A DNA stretch of 64,000 nt from JBOGXA01 sp050694175. GTDB lineage: Bacteria > Actinomycetota > CADDZG01 > WHSQ01. Under the pieces are notes generated by a model that was not told the DNA's origin, did no database searches, and worked only from the letters and a program-made list of their open reading frames with translations. The stretch lies in NCBI GenBank assembly GCA_050694175.1, contig JBOGXA010000007.1, positions 79,200 through 143,199 on the forward strand. The letters run 5' to 3'. Below, one piece after another: positions 1-8,148 of the stretch; within the stretch, counting starts at the first letter, position 1, and every line of letters starts with the position of its first letter. Made by a program: the position numbers and the translations under genes.

Positions 1-656
1 AGCGTCGGTCGCGAGAGCCCTCGGTCCTCGGCCCCCAGGACAAGCGCCACCGGCGGATCGAGGAGGTCGGACTCCCATAGCGACGCCGGGGCGTCCGCGG
101 CGAGGCCCACTACCCACAGACCCGCCGCCCGCGCGTCGTCGAGGGCGGTGGAGAGGCTTCCAACGCGTGCCACCGGCACCACCTCGGCCGCGCCTGCGGC
201 CACCCGCCTGACCGCATCCGTCACCGCCGCCGCGCGGCGTGACGGGAGCACGAGGCCCGCAAAGCCGGCCCCCTCCGCGGATCGTAGTAGCGACCCCAGG
301 TTGTGCACATCGGTCACGCCGTCGAGAAACACAAGGCCGGGCGACGGAACCTTTAGCAACCGATCGAGGGGCGTGTACCTGAAGCGCGCCGTGATCGCTA
401 CCACGCCTTGATGATTGATCCCCGGCGCGGCGCGATCGAGCTCGGCTCGGGGAACCACTCGGATCGGTATGGTCGCTCCGCCGGCGCGTTTGCGGATCTC
501 CGCGACCACCCTGGACCCTGCAAGATTGTCGGCGAGAAGGATCGCCGTGGCACCACGACCGGCCCGCAACATCTCGAGGACCGGGCGGCGCCCACCGAGC
601 GCACCCGGCCGTGCTGTGACGGGCGCTCCCTCGGAATGCTTACTCGGTCGCGGCAC
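1..656 (-). CDS. rlmB: 23S rRNA 2'-O-methyltransferase, RlmB/TrmH (SpoU) family, 3' end cut by window
   Basis: SAM-dependent guanosine-2'-O-methyltransferase acting on 23S rRNA. Reading the minus strand from a GTG at 656, the protein has the N-terminal substrate-binding region (GGRRPVLEMLRAG), then the SpoU/TrmH motif 1 (DGVTDVHNLGSLLRSAEG) and motif 2 (VLGAEDRGLSR) just before the window edge; the last knotted-fold motif is missing because the window ends. The frame is open over the whole 656 nt. The GTG start is inside the last 17 nt of cysS, so translation is probably coupled; cysS-rlmB is the usual actinobacterial pairing. The start is the only canonical one that keeps the full N-terminal region. 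Confidence 0.9.
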   Translation of the reverse strand, partial: MPRPSKHSEGAPVTARPGALGGRRPVLEMLRAGRGATAILLADNLAGSRVVAEIRKRAGGATIPIRVVPRAELDRAAPGINHQGVVAITARFRYTPLDRLLKVPSPGLVFLDGVTDVHNLGSLLRSAEGAGFAGLVLPSRRAAAVTDAVRRVAAGAAEVVPVARVGSLSTALDDARAAGLWVVGLAADAPASLWESDLLDPPVALVLGAEDRGLSRPT

Positions 657-2094
657 TCTGGGACGCGCCTACGCGCCACCGGGGGCCGGCGGGCGTGTCT
701 TCGACGATCACCCCGAGTTTCGTGAGCCGATCGCGGATACCGTCCGCGCGCTCAAACGCCTTCTCTGCTCGCGCCCGCTCGCGAAGTTCGAGCAAATAGT
801 CGATCAGCCCCGAGGTCAACTCGTCCGATGCCCCTTGTGACGGGAAATCGAAACCGAGGAGCCACGTCAGTTCGAGGAACGAGGCGACCAGGGGACCGAG
901 CCGCGCCGAGGCCTCGGCTTCGCCGCGCTGGGCTGCTTCGAGTTCCCGATTCCCCTCACCAACGAGATCGTGAACCACCGCGAACGCCGCCGCCGAGTTG
1001 AAGTCTTCGTCCATGGCCGCCACGAACCTCTCGACATAAGGATCGTAGATCGCATCTCCCGTCTCCCGGCGGGATTGGGATCTGGTTGGCATCGAATCAC
1101 CGAGCGCGTGCCTCGACGCGAGCAGAAAGGTTCGCCACCGCTCATAGGACTGAACCGCGTCGTCGAGAGCCTCGTCGGAAAAGAGGCTTTGGCTGCGATA
1201 AGAACTCATCAGAGCCCAGTAGCGGACCGGCTCGCCGCCATATTCGGCGATGGCATCACGGGCAAGGACGATGTTGCCCAACGACTTCGACATCTTCTCG
1301 GAGCCCATCTGCACCATGCCGGCGTGCATCCAGTGACGAACGAATCGCTCCCCCGGATGAATGGCTTCGGCCTGCGCGATCTCATTCTCATGGTGCGGAA
1401 AGATGAGGTCGCTGCCCCCGCCGTGGACGTCGAAGTCCATGCCCAGATACTTCGTCGACATGACCGAGCATTCGATGTGCCACCCGGGGCGGCCGGGCCC
1501 CCACGGCGACGGCCACGCCGGCTCCCCCTCCTTCGCCGACTTCCACAGCGCGAAGTCGAGCGGATGGCGTTTGTGCGGTTGCGGCTCCACTCGTTCCCCC
1601 GCGCGCATCTCCTCCAGCGATCGACCCGACAACTTCCCGTATCCCTCGAACTTCTCCACTGCGTAATAGACGTCGCCCTCAGCTTCGTAGGCGGCGCCGT
1701 TGCCTACGAGTTGCTCGATGGCCTCCACCATGTCCTCGATGTGATCGGTAGCGCGCACGAGGATGTCGGGAGGCAGGAATTTGAGGGCCGCCATGTCCTC
1801 TTCGTACGCCTTCGTGTACTTGCCGGTAATCCCATCGGTAGGTAACCCTTCGATGCGCGCCCGCTCGATGATCTTGTCATCCACGTCCGTGTAGTTGATT
1901 ACGAACGTGACTTCGTATCCCCGGTACATGAAGTAGCGCCGAATCGCATCTGACCAGATGAGCGTCCGAGCGTTCCCGATATGGATGTAGTTGTAGACGG
2001 TCGGCCCACACACATACATCCGCACATGGTTCGGATCGCGCGTTGATAAAGGCACTACCTTGCGCACCAAAGAATCGTGGATCTGAAGGGTCAT
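640..2094 (-). CDS. cysS: Cysteinyl-tRNA synthetase
   Basis: Class I aminoacyl-tRNA synthetase that charges tRNA-Cys in the cytoplasm. At 484 aa it has the normal bacterial CysRS length. The HIGH-type motif is HIGN at residues 38-41, the zinc ligand Cys is in the CGPTVYN segment (C29), further zinc ligands are in ECSVMS and HHENE, and the KMSKS loop is at 267-271. The C-terminal helical anticodon-binding part is complete. It lies upstream of rlmB and overlaps it by 17 nt. The alternative cysteine ligase MshC also looks like CysRS, but the length, the full C-terminal domain and the rlmB/ispF context favour CysS. Confidence 0.96.
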   Translation of the reverse strand: MTLQIHDSLVRKVVPLSTRDPNHVRMYVCGPTVYNYIHIGNARTLIWSDAIRRYFMYRGYEVTFVINYTDVDDKIIERARIEGLPTDGITGKYTKAYEEDMAALKFLPPDILVRATDHIEDMVEAIEQLVGNGAAYEAEGDVYYAVEKFEGYGKLSGRSLEEMRAGERVEPQPHKRHPLDFALWKSAKEGEPAWPSPWGPGRPGWHIECSVMSTKYLGMDFDVHGGGSDLIFPHHENEIAQAEAIHPGERFVRHWMHAGMVQMGSEKMSKSLGNIVLARDAIAEYGGEPVRYWALMSSYRSQSLFSDEALDDAVQSYERWRTFLLASRHALGDSMPTRSQSRRETGDAIYDPYVERFVAAMDEDFNSAAAFAVVHDLVGEGNRELEAAQRGEAEASARLGPLVASFLELTWLLGFDFPSQGASDELTSGLIDYLLELRERARAEKAFERADGIRDRLTKLGVIVEDTPAGPRWRVGASQSAATE

Positions 2095-2224
2095 CGCGCT
2101 ACCTTACCGGTCGACACGGCTCCGCCGAGGGTGGTACACGCGCCGCCTTCGGCGGCGAGACAATTCACTACGGCTTCGCCGAGGGTGGATTGGGATTCAC
2201 TCCCCTGGGGTGGGAATCGTTCCG
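2095..2224. repeat. Intergenic block with hairpins and a direct repeat between ispF and cysS
   Basis: The 130-nt gap carries an 18-nt element (CGGCTCCGCCGAGGGTGG) at 2117-2134 that recurs with one change at 2171-2188. Between them is a perfect 7-bp hairpin with a TTC loop (CGCCGCCTTCGGCGGCG, 2141-2157). The first 14 nt of the element (ACACGGCTCCGCCG, 2114-2127) recur at 42511-42524. No T-run follows, so a classical intrinsic terminator is not evident. It separates two co-directional minus-strand genes and may weaken read-through or be a small dispersed repeat. Confidence 0.5.
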
Positions 2225-2698
2225 TCACCGCATCTCGATGAGCGCAACTGCAATCGCGGCGAGACCTTCGCCTCGCCCCACGAATCCGAGTCGGTCGGTT
2301 GTGGTCGACTTAACCGACACGGATGGACTATCGATCCCAAGAGCCGAGGACACCGCGGCTCTCATGTCCTCAACAAACGGCGCCAGGCGGGGCCCCTCCG
2401 CCATGACGGTGACGTCCACGTTTCCGATGGTCCACCCATCATCGGCAAGTCGCCGCGCGGTCTCCGCCAGGATCTCCAGACTCGAGGCGTCACGCCATCG
2501 ATCGGTCGCAGGGAAGTTGCTTCCGAGATCTCCGAGACCCGCCGCGCCCAGTAGGGCGTCGGCAACGGCGTGACTGAGCACGTCGGCATCCGAGTGGCCG
2601 GCAAGCCCGGGAGCGTCGGGAATGGTCACGCCGCCCAGGACGAGATCCCGCGCGGGATCGAATGCGTGAGTATCGAATCCCAGCCCGGCCCTAATCAC
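2225..2698 (-). CDS. ispF: 2-C-methyl-D-erythritol 2,4-cyclodiphosphate synthase
   Basis: Fifth enzyme of the MEP isoprenoid pathway; it cyclises CDP-ME 2-phosphate to MEcPP and releases CMP. The 157-aa protein has the family start (IRAGLGFDTHAF) with metal-binding D9 and H11, the HSDADVLSHA segment with further metal and substrate contacts, and the C-terminal TTTDRLGFVGRGEG loop. The start is a GTG whose last two bases are the first two of the ispD TGA stop (GTGA overlap at 2695-2698), so ispD and ispF are translationally coupled. A longer in-frame upstream reading would run inside ispD and has no homology to IspF. Confidence 0.95.
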   Translation of the reverse strand: MIRAGLGFDTHAFDPARDLVLGGVTIPDAPGLAGHSDADVLSHAVADALLGAAGLGDLGSNFPATDRWRDASSLEILAETARRLADDGWTIGNVDVTVMAEGPRLAPFVEDMRAAVSSALGIDSPSVSVKSTTTDRLGFVGRGEGLAAIAVALIEMR

Positions 2699-3348
2699 TT
2701 GCGTCTCTCGGACAGAAGCGCTTCGGCCACCGCGAAGTCCTCTGGGTGAGTGACCTTTATGTTGGCGTGCAAGGACTCGACGATGGTGACCCGGCCCCCA
2801 TATCGTTCGATGAGCTGGGCGTCGTCGGTGGACTGAAAGCCCTCCGCCGCCGCGCGTTCGTGCGCCGCTCGAAGAACGCCCGTGCGGAACGCCTGAGGAG
2901 TCTGGGCCAGCCACAACGAGCTGCGGTCGACCGTCTCGACGACGCGTCCGAACTCCGCCTTCTTGACGGTCTCGGCCACCGGCGCCGCGGTGATCGCCGC
3001 GTCGGCGTCCTCAAGGGCACCAACGACTCGACGAATCACATCGGGACCTACGAGGGGGCGGACGGCATCGTGAACTACGACGGTGTCGGCTGTGATCTGC
3101 ATGAGCCCGTTGGCAACCGATTGCTGGCGCGTGTCGCCGCCCGCGACGACAAGCACCGTGTCCCGGATGACAATTCGAGAATCGTCGACCAGATCGGGGG
3201 GCACAACCGCAACAACGTAAGAACAGCCGGCGCGCTCCAACGCATCGAGCGACCAGTCGAGGAGCGGGCGGCCGAGGAGCGGGCGGAACTGCTTTGGGAG
3301 ATCACCGGGGTGCCTGTGGGCCCGGACGCCGCGCCCTGCGGCGACCAC
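2695..3348 (-). CDS. ispD: 2-C-methyl-D-erythritol 4-phosphate cytidylyltransferase
   Basis: Third MEP-pathway enzyme, transferring CMP to MEP. The nucleotide-binding signature AAGRG followed by PKQFRPLLGRPLLDW is at the N-terminus, and the catalytic/substrate segments VVVHDAVRPLV and AQTPQAFR follow. The only canonical start is the GTG at 3348, which gives a protein beginning MVAAGRG and so shortens the first beta strand by several residues. The frame stays open upstream through CTG (3360) to an ATA that overlaps the carD stop codon, with GAGG seven bases before it, so a non-canonical start cannot be excluded. Between carD and ispF in one operon. Confidence 0.92.
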   Translation of the reverse strand: MVAAGRGVRAHRHPGDLPKQFRPLLGRPLLDWSLDALERAGCSYVVAVVPPDLVDDSRIVIRDTVLVVAGGDTRQQSVANGLMQITADTVVVHDAVRPLVGPDVIRRVVGALEDADAAITAAPVAETVKKAEFGRVVETVDRSSLWLAQTPQAFRTGVLRAAHERAAAEGFQSTDDAQLIERYGGRVTIVESLHANIKVTHPEDFAVAEALLSERRK

Positions 3349-3371
3349 GATGGCGGGAGGCAGCCCAGTCG

Positions 3372-3854
3372 CTATCCGAGAACCTCGTCGAGCAGCTTCT
3401 CCGCCGATTCTTCATCGCAGTCCTTGGAAAACGTGAGCTCGGAGACCAGGATCTGGCGGGCCTTTGTGAGCATCCGCTTCTCGCCGGCGGACAGGCCCTT
3501 GTCCTTGTCCCGTTGATGCAGGCTGCGGACGACCTCGGCCACCTTGTAGATATCACCGGACCGAAGCTTCTCGACGTTCGCCTTGAAGCGGCGAGACCAG
3601 TTCGTCGTGTTGGTCGTCACCTCTTGCTTCTTGAGCACTTTGAAGACCTTCGGCATCTCGCGCTCGGGCGTGACCTCGCGCAGCCCGACTTCCTCGGTGG
3701 AATCGGTGGGTACCATGAGCGTCAATTCGCCGTAAGCGAGCTTCAGGATGAAGTAATCGCGCTTCTCGCCGAACAGTTCCTTCTGTTCGAGACCCTCGAT
3801 CACGGCTGCGCCGTGGTGCGGATACACGACCTTGTCACCCACTGTAAAGCTCAC
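3372..3854 (-). CDS. carD: CarD-family RNA polymerase-binding transcription regulator
   Basis: CarD binds the RNA polymerase beta subunit and stabilises open complexes, notably at rRNA and growth-related promoters in actinobacteria. The 160-aa protein begins FTVGDKVVYPHHGAAVIEG, the Tudor-like RNAP interaction domain, followed by the helical DNA-binding domain with the conserved tryptophan region (TNTTNWSRRFKANVEK). The start is GTG with a GGGAGGGAG ribosome-binding site just upstream. It heads the carD-ispD-ispF set, which is the standard mycobacterial and Streptomyces order. The 164-nt gap upstream to radA holds a TTGACC box but no convincing -10. Confidence 0.96.
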   Translation of the reverse strand: MSFTVGDKVVYPHHGAAVIEGLEQKELFGEKRDYFILKLAYGELTLMVPTDSTEEVGLREVTPEREMPKVFKVLKKQEVTTNTTNWSRRFKANVEKLRSGDIYKVAEVVRSLHQRDKDKGLSAGEKRMLTKARQILVSELTFSKDCDEESAEKLLDEVLG

Positions 3855-4018
3855 TCAGAACTCCCTCCCTGCCGTCGTTTCGGCCGACGCGCGGCGACGT
3901 CCCGTGTAAAAAGAAGAAGGCCCGGTCAAAAGGAATCCCTGCTCACGTCGTTTCGGGCATTTCCTTGCCGTTCCTTGTATCCAAGGGTAGCACGAGAAGA
4001 CGAAGCAAGCGAAGCACG

Positions 4019-5350
4019 CTACTGAGCCGCACCGGCGAACGCGGCGACAACATCCTTCGCCTCGATGACTCGCATATCGGGAGGCACGCGTCCGGATGCA
4101 CGTGGCACCAAAGCCGTCATGAACCCCAGGCGGGCCGCCTCGGCCAGCCGCCGCTCGAGGGCGGGGACACGGCGCACTTCGCCCGCAAGCCCAACCTCTC
4201 CGATCGCCACAAACCCGGGAGCGATGGGCGAGCCGTGGAACGCCGACATCACGGCGAGGCAAATGGCAAGGTCGGCGGCCGGCTCGCGGATCGCGAGCCC
4301 TCCCGCTGAAGCCGCGTAGACGTCGCGGTTGACCACGGAGATTCCCCCCCGCTCCGCGAGGATCCCGGTGCAGAGGGTCAGCCTGCGGGGATCGAGCCCG
4401 ATCGCTACACGCCGCGGATGCGCCCCTCCTGCTTGCGGCACGAGCGCCTGTATCTCGACGAGGACAGGGCGAGTACCTTCCATCCCGCAGAAGACGACGG
4501 AGCCCGGAAGGCCCGCTCGTCGGTCGGCGAGCATCATCGCCGACGGATCGGGGACTGCCTGGAGACCCCGTTCTCCCATAACGAATACGCCGGTCTCCTC
4601 GCATGAGCCGAAGCGATTCTTCGCGGCGCGGAGAAGACGCACCGCTCCAGTGCGTTCGCCCTCCAAGGAGGTGACGGCATCTACCAGGTGCTCGAGCGAC
4701 TTGGGACCGGCGACCCCTCCCTCCTTCGTCACATGGCCAACAAAGATCGTCGCCGTCCCGGTGGTTTTTGCGTGACGAACGAGGGCCGCGGCGCACTCCC
4801 GAACCTGGTTGGGCGATCCCGTCGCTCCTGTGGCCGCCGTCGCTTCCAGTGTCTGCACGGAGTCGACGACGAGCAAGTCCGGTGACTCAGCCTCGGCCGC
4901 GGCGATCGTTGAGTCGAGCGACGTCGTGGCCGCCGCCCGGCAACGATCCAGGGGCAGGCCCAGCCGCTGGGCACGCATCGATACCTGCGCCAGCGACTCC
5001 TCTCCGGTGACCAGGAGGGCGCGGCGCCCACGCTTGATCACGCCGTGCATCATCTGGAGCATCAGTGTTGATTTGCCGATCCCTGGTTCTCCCGCCAGCA
5101 GCACAACCGATCCGGGGACGAGTCCACCCCCGAGGACCCGGTCGAACTCGGGAATACCGGTGGAGAAGCGCTGCGGCTCCGCGATCGGCCCGCCGAGCGT
5201 CGCGACCGCGGCGAAGTCCGCTCCCGGGAGGCCTTGAACCGAGGAGGCCCAGCCCCCGCAGTCGGGGCAGCGACCGAACCACTTGGGCGACGAAAATCCG
5301 CATTGCCCGCACCTGTGGTGGGCGCCCACCGACGCCGATCTCGATGCCAT
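4019..5350 (-). CDS. radA: DNA repair protein RadA (Sms)
   Basis: RecA-like DNA motor that works in processing of recombination intermediates and stalled forks. The 443-aa protein has the N-terminal four-cysteine zinc finger (C14, C17, C28, C31), Walker A GEPGIGKST at 87-95, the RadA-specific KNRFG motif followed by GSCEETGVF, and a Lon-protease-like C-terminal domain lacking protease activity. Length is normal for the family. It is set apart from carD by 164 nt and has one copy of the 44-bp dispersed repeat 60-105 nt upstream, in the same orientation. Confidence 0.96.
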   Translation of the reverse strand: MASRSASVGAHHRCGQCGFSSPKWFGRCPDCGGWASSVQGLPGADFAAVATLGGPIAEPQRFSTGIPEFDRVLGGGLVPGSVVLLAGEPGIGKSTLMLQMMHGVIKRGRRALLVTGEESLAQVSMRAQRLGLPLDRCRAAATTSLDSTIAAAEAESPDLLVVDSVQTLEATAATGATGSPNQVRECAAALVRHAKTTGTATIFVGHVTKEGGVAGPKSLEHLVDAVTSLEGERTGAVRLLRAAKNRFGSCEETGVFVMGERGLQAVPDPSAMMLADRRAGLPGSVVFCGMEGTRPVLVEIQALVPQAGGAHPRRVAIGLDPRRLTLCTGILAERGGISVVNRDVYAASAGGLAIREPAADLAICLAVMSAFHGSPIAPGFVAIGEVGLAGEVRRVPALERRLAEAARLGFMTALVPRASGRVPPDMRVIEAKDVVAAFAGAAQ

Positions 5351-5409
5351 GTGGCCACGCTAGCGAGTGGCTACGATGAGTTTCGGTGGTTCGGCCCTTC
5401 CCGCCGCGT

Positions 5410-5453
5410 GACTGAGCATCTGAGCGGCCTATACGAGATCTCAGGGACACTCG
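5410..5453 (-). repeat. 44-bp dispersed intergenic repeat, copy A (upstream of radA)
   Basis: Read on the minus strand this begins CGAGTGTCCCTGAGA, has the core CGTATAG and ends CAGTC. It aligns without gaps to the copy at 51008-51051 with four differences in 44 positions, and more loosely to the copy at 20876-20919. It contains a CTGAG/CTCAG inverted repeat around the GTATAG core. It lies 60 nt upstream of the radA start, reading towards radA. Confidence 0.75.
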
Positions 5454-5633
5454 CCCCGTGGGGGGCCGGTTATGGGTCCGCGACACACCGATGTTGCCGG
5501 CTCAACGGGCAGCCGGTCCTCTCGCCGACATGAGACGGCTCTCATGCAAGGCTCATTCACCTCTCATCCACCGAGTTCACGATTAGGCGGACGCTTGGAC
5601 TACGCGTGCGAGCCGATCACGAAGGAGATTCGG

Positions 5634-6185
5634 ATGAACAAGATGATTGTGGCGTCGGTTATGGCGCTGATGGTACTGGCAGTTCCGTCGGCGGCCAACG
5701 CCGAGGAGACCACCTGTCGAGGAACCATTGGAGGGCGCACCGTCGACAACCTGAGAGTTCCTCAGAATGCCTCGTGCACGTTGAACGGCACCAAGGTGAA
5801 GGGCACCATCAAGGTCGAGAATGGCGCACGCCTTACGGCATCGCGCGTAAGGGTCATTGGCAATGTCCAGGGTGAGAACGCGGCCTCGGTGGTCCTGCGA
5901 AATTCAAGGATCGGCGGGAGCGTCCAGGTCGTACAGGGCAAGGCCGCAAGGGTTCTCTCGAGCAAAGTGGGCAGCGACGTACTTTTCGACGACCAGCGAG
6001 GGCGCCTCGCCGCGAACGACAACGAGATCGGTGGCAACCTGCAAGCCTTCCAGAACACCGGCGGGCTCCGGATCTTCACGAATAGCATCGACGGCAACCT
6101 CCAGTGCAAGGAGAACAATCCTCGGCCGGTCGGAGGCGGAAACGTTGTGCAGGGAAACAAAGAGGATCAATGCAGTCGCCTGTAG
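5634..6185 (+). CDS. Secreted beta-solenoid-like protein of unknown function
   Basis: A 183-aa protein with a clear Sec signal peptide (residues 1-24, MNKMIVASVMALMVL followed by AVPSAANA-EE). The mature part is a run of short repeating strands (GTIKVENG, VIGNVQGENA, IGGSVQVVQG, IGGNLQAFQN, IDGNLQCKEN) as in parallel beta-helix or bactofilin-like folds, with three cysteines that could form disulfides. The start ATG is preceded by GAAGGAGATT, a good ribosome-binding site; upstream in-frame codons lie in non-coding-looking sequence. It is a single-gene unit facing away from radA, ending at a strong hairpin. No enzyme motif seen; function unknown. Confidence 0.8.
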   Translation: MNKMIVASVMALMVLAVPSAANAEETTCRGTIGGRTVDNLRVPQNASCTLNGTKVKGTIKVENGARLTASRVRVIGNVQGENAASVVLRNSRIGGSVQVVQGKAARVLSSKVGSDVLFDDQRGRLAANDNEIGGNLQAFQNTGGLRIFTNSIDGNLQCKENNPRPVGGGNVVQGNKEDQCSRL

Positions 6186-6217
6186 ACGGCTCGAATCTCT
6201 AACGGCACGCCGATCCA

Positions 6218-6260
6218 CGGGCACCGCGCCTCCTCCAATTGGTGGGAGGCACGGTGCCCG
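6218..6260 (+). terminator. Long hairpin downstream of the beta-solenoid gene
   Basis: Outer stem CGGGCACCG (6218-6226) pairs with CGGTGCCCG (6252-6260), then after one mismatch GCCTCC pairs with GGAGGC. The apex contains the palindrome CCAATTGG. About 15 base pairs in all, starting 32 nt after the stop codon. No T-run follows, so it may be a factor-assisted terminator or a 3'-end stabiliser. Confidence 0.55.
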
Positions 6261-6340
6261 CCGGGAGTCCCGTATCTTGGTCGACCAGAACCATCTCGGG
6301 CAAGGTCAGATCGGCGCCGTGGTTTCGTAGAATCCGCTCG

Positions 6341-6847
6341 ATGGGCATCACAGGCGCTCACGTATTGCTCTACACCTCCCAACCCGAAGCGTTACGCAAC
6401 ATGCTCCGGGATGTCTTTGGCTTCGAGCACGTCGACGGCGGCGACGGGTGGCTCATCTTTGCTCTGCCACCGGCCGAGTTGGGGATCCACCCAGCGGAGG
6501 GCCCTACCCACGACACCGGCACTCGCCACCAACTAACCCTGATGTGCGAGGACATCACTCAGACAATCCTGGGGCTTCGCGCGAAGGGTGTCGAGATACG
6601 CGGGGACCCGATAGACGAAGGTTGGGGCATCACCACGACCATGCTCCTGCCGGGAGATGTCGAGGTCATGCTCTACGAGCCCCGGCACCCGACGGATCTA
6701 GAGGGGCGGGAAAATAGCCTCGACGGCTCTTTCTGTCCGCAGTCATGCGTTGTCTTGCGAGCTTGCAGTTGGCGCCTCAGAGGTTTCCGTTACTGCTCTT
6801 GTCGATCACGCAGAAGAGGTTGCCTTCGGGGTCCTCGAGGACGATGA
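6341..6847 (+). CDS. VOC-superfamily (glyoxalase/bleomycin-resistance-like) protein
   Basis: A 168-aa protein whose first ~115 residues form one vicinal-oxygen-chelate module: GITGAHVLLYTSQPEALRNM, FGFEHVDGGDGWLIFALP, ELGIHPAEG and the closing DVEVMLYEPRHP, where the last E is a typical metal ligand. The ATG at 6341 gives the family N-terminus directly; an upstream ATG would add 34 unrelated residues. The ~50-residue arginine- and cysteine-rich tail is not VOC-like and its last 71 nt overlap the convergent VOC gene on the other strand, so the tail may be an accident of a lost stop codon. Substrate unknown. Confidence 0.8.
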   Translation: MGITGAHVLLYTSQPEALRNMLRDVFGFEHVDGGDGWLIFALPPAELGIHPAEGPTHDTGTRHQLTLMCEDITQTILGLRAKGVEIRGDPIDEGWGITTTMLLPGDVEVMLYEPRHPTDLEGRENSLDGSFCPQSCVVLRACSWRLRGFRYCSCRSRRRGCLRGPRGR

Positions 6848-7142
6848 AGTCCTCATCCGGCTCGGGCGTGCGGGGATGGCGGGTAGCACCAATCTCTGAT
6901 AACCGCTCCACCTCGCCCGCCTGGTCGTCCGTGTAGAGGTCGAAGTGCAATCGGTTCTTGCCTGAGCGCTTCTCCGGAACCTGTTGTAAAGAGACGTTGA
7001 CGTTTGGACCTCGAGGGTCCTTGAGAACCACCCAATCGTCGTCGGCCGGCTCTCTGGGGACGTATTGAAGCGCCTCCTGCCAGAACGCCGCCATCCTTTC
7101 GAAGTCATTGCAATCGATAACGACGGAACCGATCCTCAACAT
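6777..7142 (-). CDS. VOC-family protein, glyoxalase-like domain
   Basis: A 121-aa single-domain VOC protein: IGSVVIDCNDFERMAAFWQ at the N-terminus, WVVLKDPRGPNVNVSLQQVP, RLHFDLYTDD (a metal-ligand histidine) and the C-terminal FIVLEDPEGNLFCVID (a metal-ligand glutamate region). This is the common actinobacterial glyoxalase-like small protein of unknown substrate. It is convergent with the unrelated VOC gene at 6341-6847 and their 3' ends overlap by 71 nt. The ATG is preceded by GAGGAGAGAGGGTC. Confidence 0.88.
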   Translation of the reverse strand: MLRIGSVVIDCNDFERMAAFWQEALQYVPREPADDDWVVLKDPRGPNVNVSLQQVPEKRSGKNRLHFDLYTDDQAGEVERLSEIGATRHPRTPEPDEDFIVLEDPEGNLFCVIDKSSNGNL

Positions 7143-7245
7143 GACCCTCTCTCCTCAGAACGCTGCCGCCGTCCCGGCGTGACGGTACCAAGTTCCTGGG
7201 GCCCGAGGGCGCGGCCGCCTCGGTGGCTCGGATGCTGGCGAATTG

Positions 7246-8025
7246 TTAGACGGCCATTTCCTGCAGAACCTGAATAACCTTCCCGATATTGTGTCTCTCT
7301 GCAAGCCGGATGAGTCCGAGGCCGCTGTTTAGTACCCAGCCTGGAGGGTCTCGGATCAGCCGGGCAAGGGACGTCGTCGTTCGGTCGAGCACGTCGATTC
7401 GACTCGGCCAGGCACTCGAGTCAAGACACGCGAGCAGCTCAGCAACGGTCCACGCCTGGTCTCGAGCGCGCTCGATGCTGAAGTTGATAACGGCACGGTC
7501 GGCGTTCGGATCGACCCGCTCAAGCAGAGAGGTCAACGGTGAGACTCGAGCGATCTGAGCTCGAACCACGCTGACTCGCGAAGCCAAGATGTCATTGATT
7601 GTTCGGAAGTCACGCTGGAGCGTAACGAGCTCGCCGTCCTGGGCGACCTCCGCGGCCGCCACACCGAGATCCAGGTTGATGTGGGCATTGATACCGAGCA
7701 GCAGATGCTGCAGCACGACAGGCCTGGTTCCTTTCGTACTTTCGAATGCAAAGAACCAAGAGCGAGTCGGTCGCCCACCGGCTCGATAGGCGCGCAACGC
7801 ATCCAGGTATCGGTTGGCGAATACCACGTCGAATCGTTCCAGCCGAGCGCCGTCTTCGAACCGCCCGCTCGCGATGGCCTCACGCACATCAACTGTGACG
7901 CCTTTGTACAGGGCCGCGAAGTAACCAATGCGGCTTCCTTCGGTGGCGGCCCAATGGAGGATCTCGTCCAACCGTTCGATCACCTCATCGATCGTGTTGG
8001 ACTGCCAGCTTTCCGGCTTGCTCAT
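7246..8025 (-). CDS. DUF5995-family protein
   Basis: A 259-aa soluble protein that I recognise as DUF5995-like: the N-terminal SNTIDEVIERLDEILHW helix, YFAALYKGVTVDVREAI, RFDVVFANRYLDALRAY and the signature LLLGINAHINLDLGVA with its histidine, followed by a C-terminal helical region. The function of the family is unknown; the all-helical pattern with conserved histidines could bind metal, but that is inference. The start ATG at 8025 was chosen because the upstream 25 codons show no conservation pattern. It is a single-gene unit on the minus strand. Confidence 0.78.
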   Translation of the reverse strand: MSKPESWQSNTIDEVIERLDEILHWAATEGSRIGYFAALYKGVTVDVREAIASGRFEDGARLERFDVVFANRYLDALRAYRAGGRPTRSWFFAFESTKGTRPVVLQHLLLGINAHINLDLGVAAAEVAQDGELVTLQRDFRTINDILASRVSVVRAQIARVSPLTSLLERVDPNADRAVINFSIERARDQAWTVAELLACLDSSAWPSRIDVLDRTTTSLARLIRDPPGWVLNSGLGLIRLAERHNIGKVIQVLQEMAV

Positions 8026-8148
8026 GAATGGGACATTAGTCAAATCGGGTAGTCGTTTCTGATGCCGGACAGCGACGGGCGGTGTGCCGACCGGCCGCAC
8101 TCCGCACAGTTCCTTACCGGCGCTGTGGCGCTAGCGCCGTCGCGGTGA

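Noticed and set aside
970..1845. 291-codon plus-strand frame opposite cysS
   Set aside because: Antisense shadow of the well-supported cysS gene.
3855..4018. TTGACC between radA and carD as a carD promoter
   Set aside because: No acceptable -10 at 16-18 nt; left unannotated as a feature.
3855..4796. 313-codon minus-strand frame over radA
   Set aside because: Out-of-frame reading of radA; Arg/Ser-rich, no motifs.
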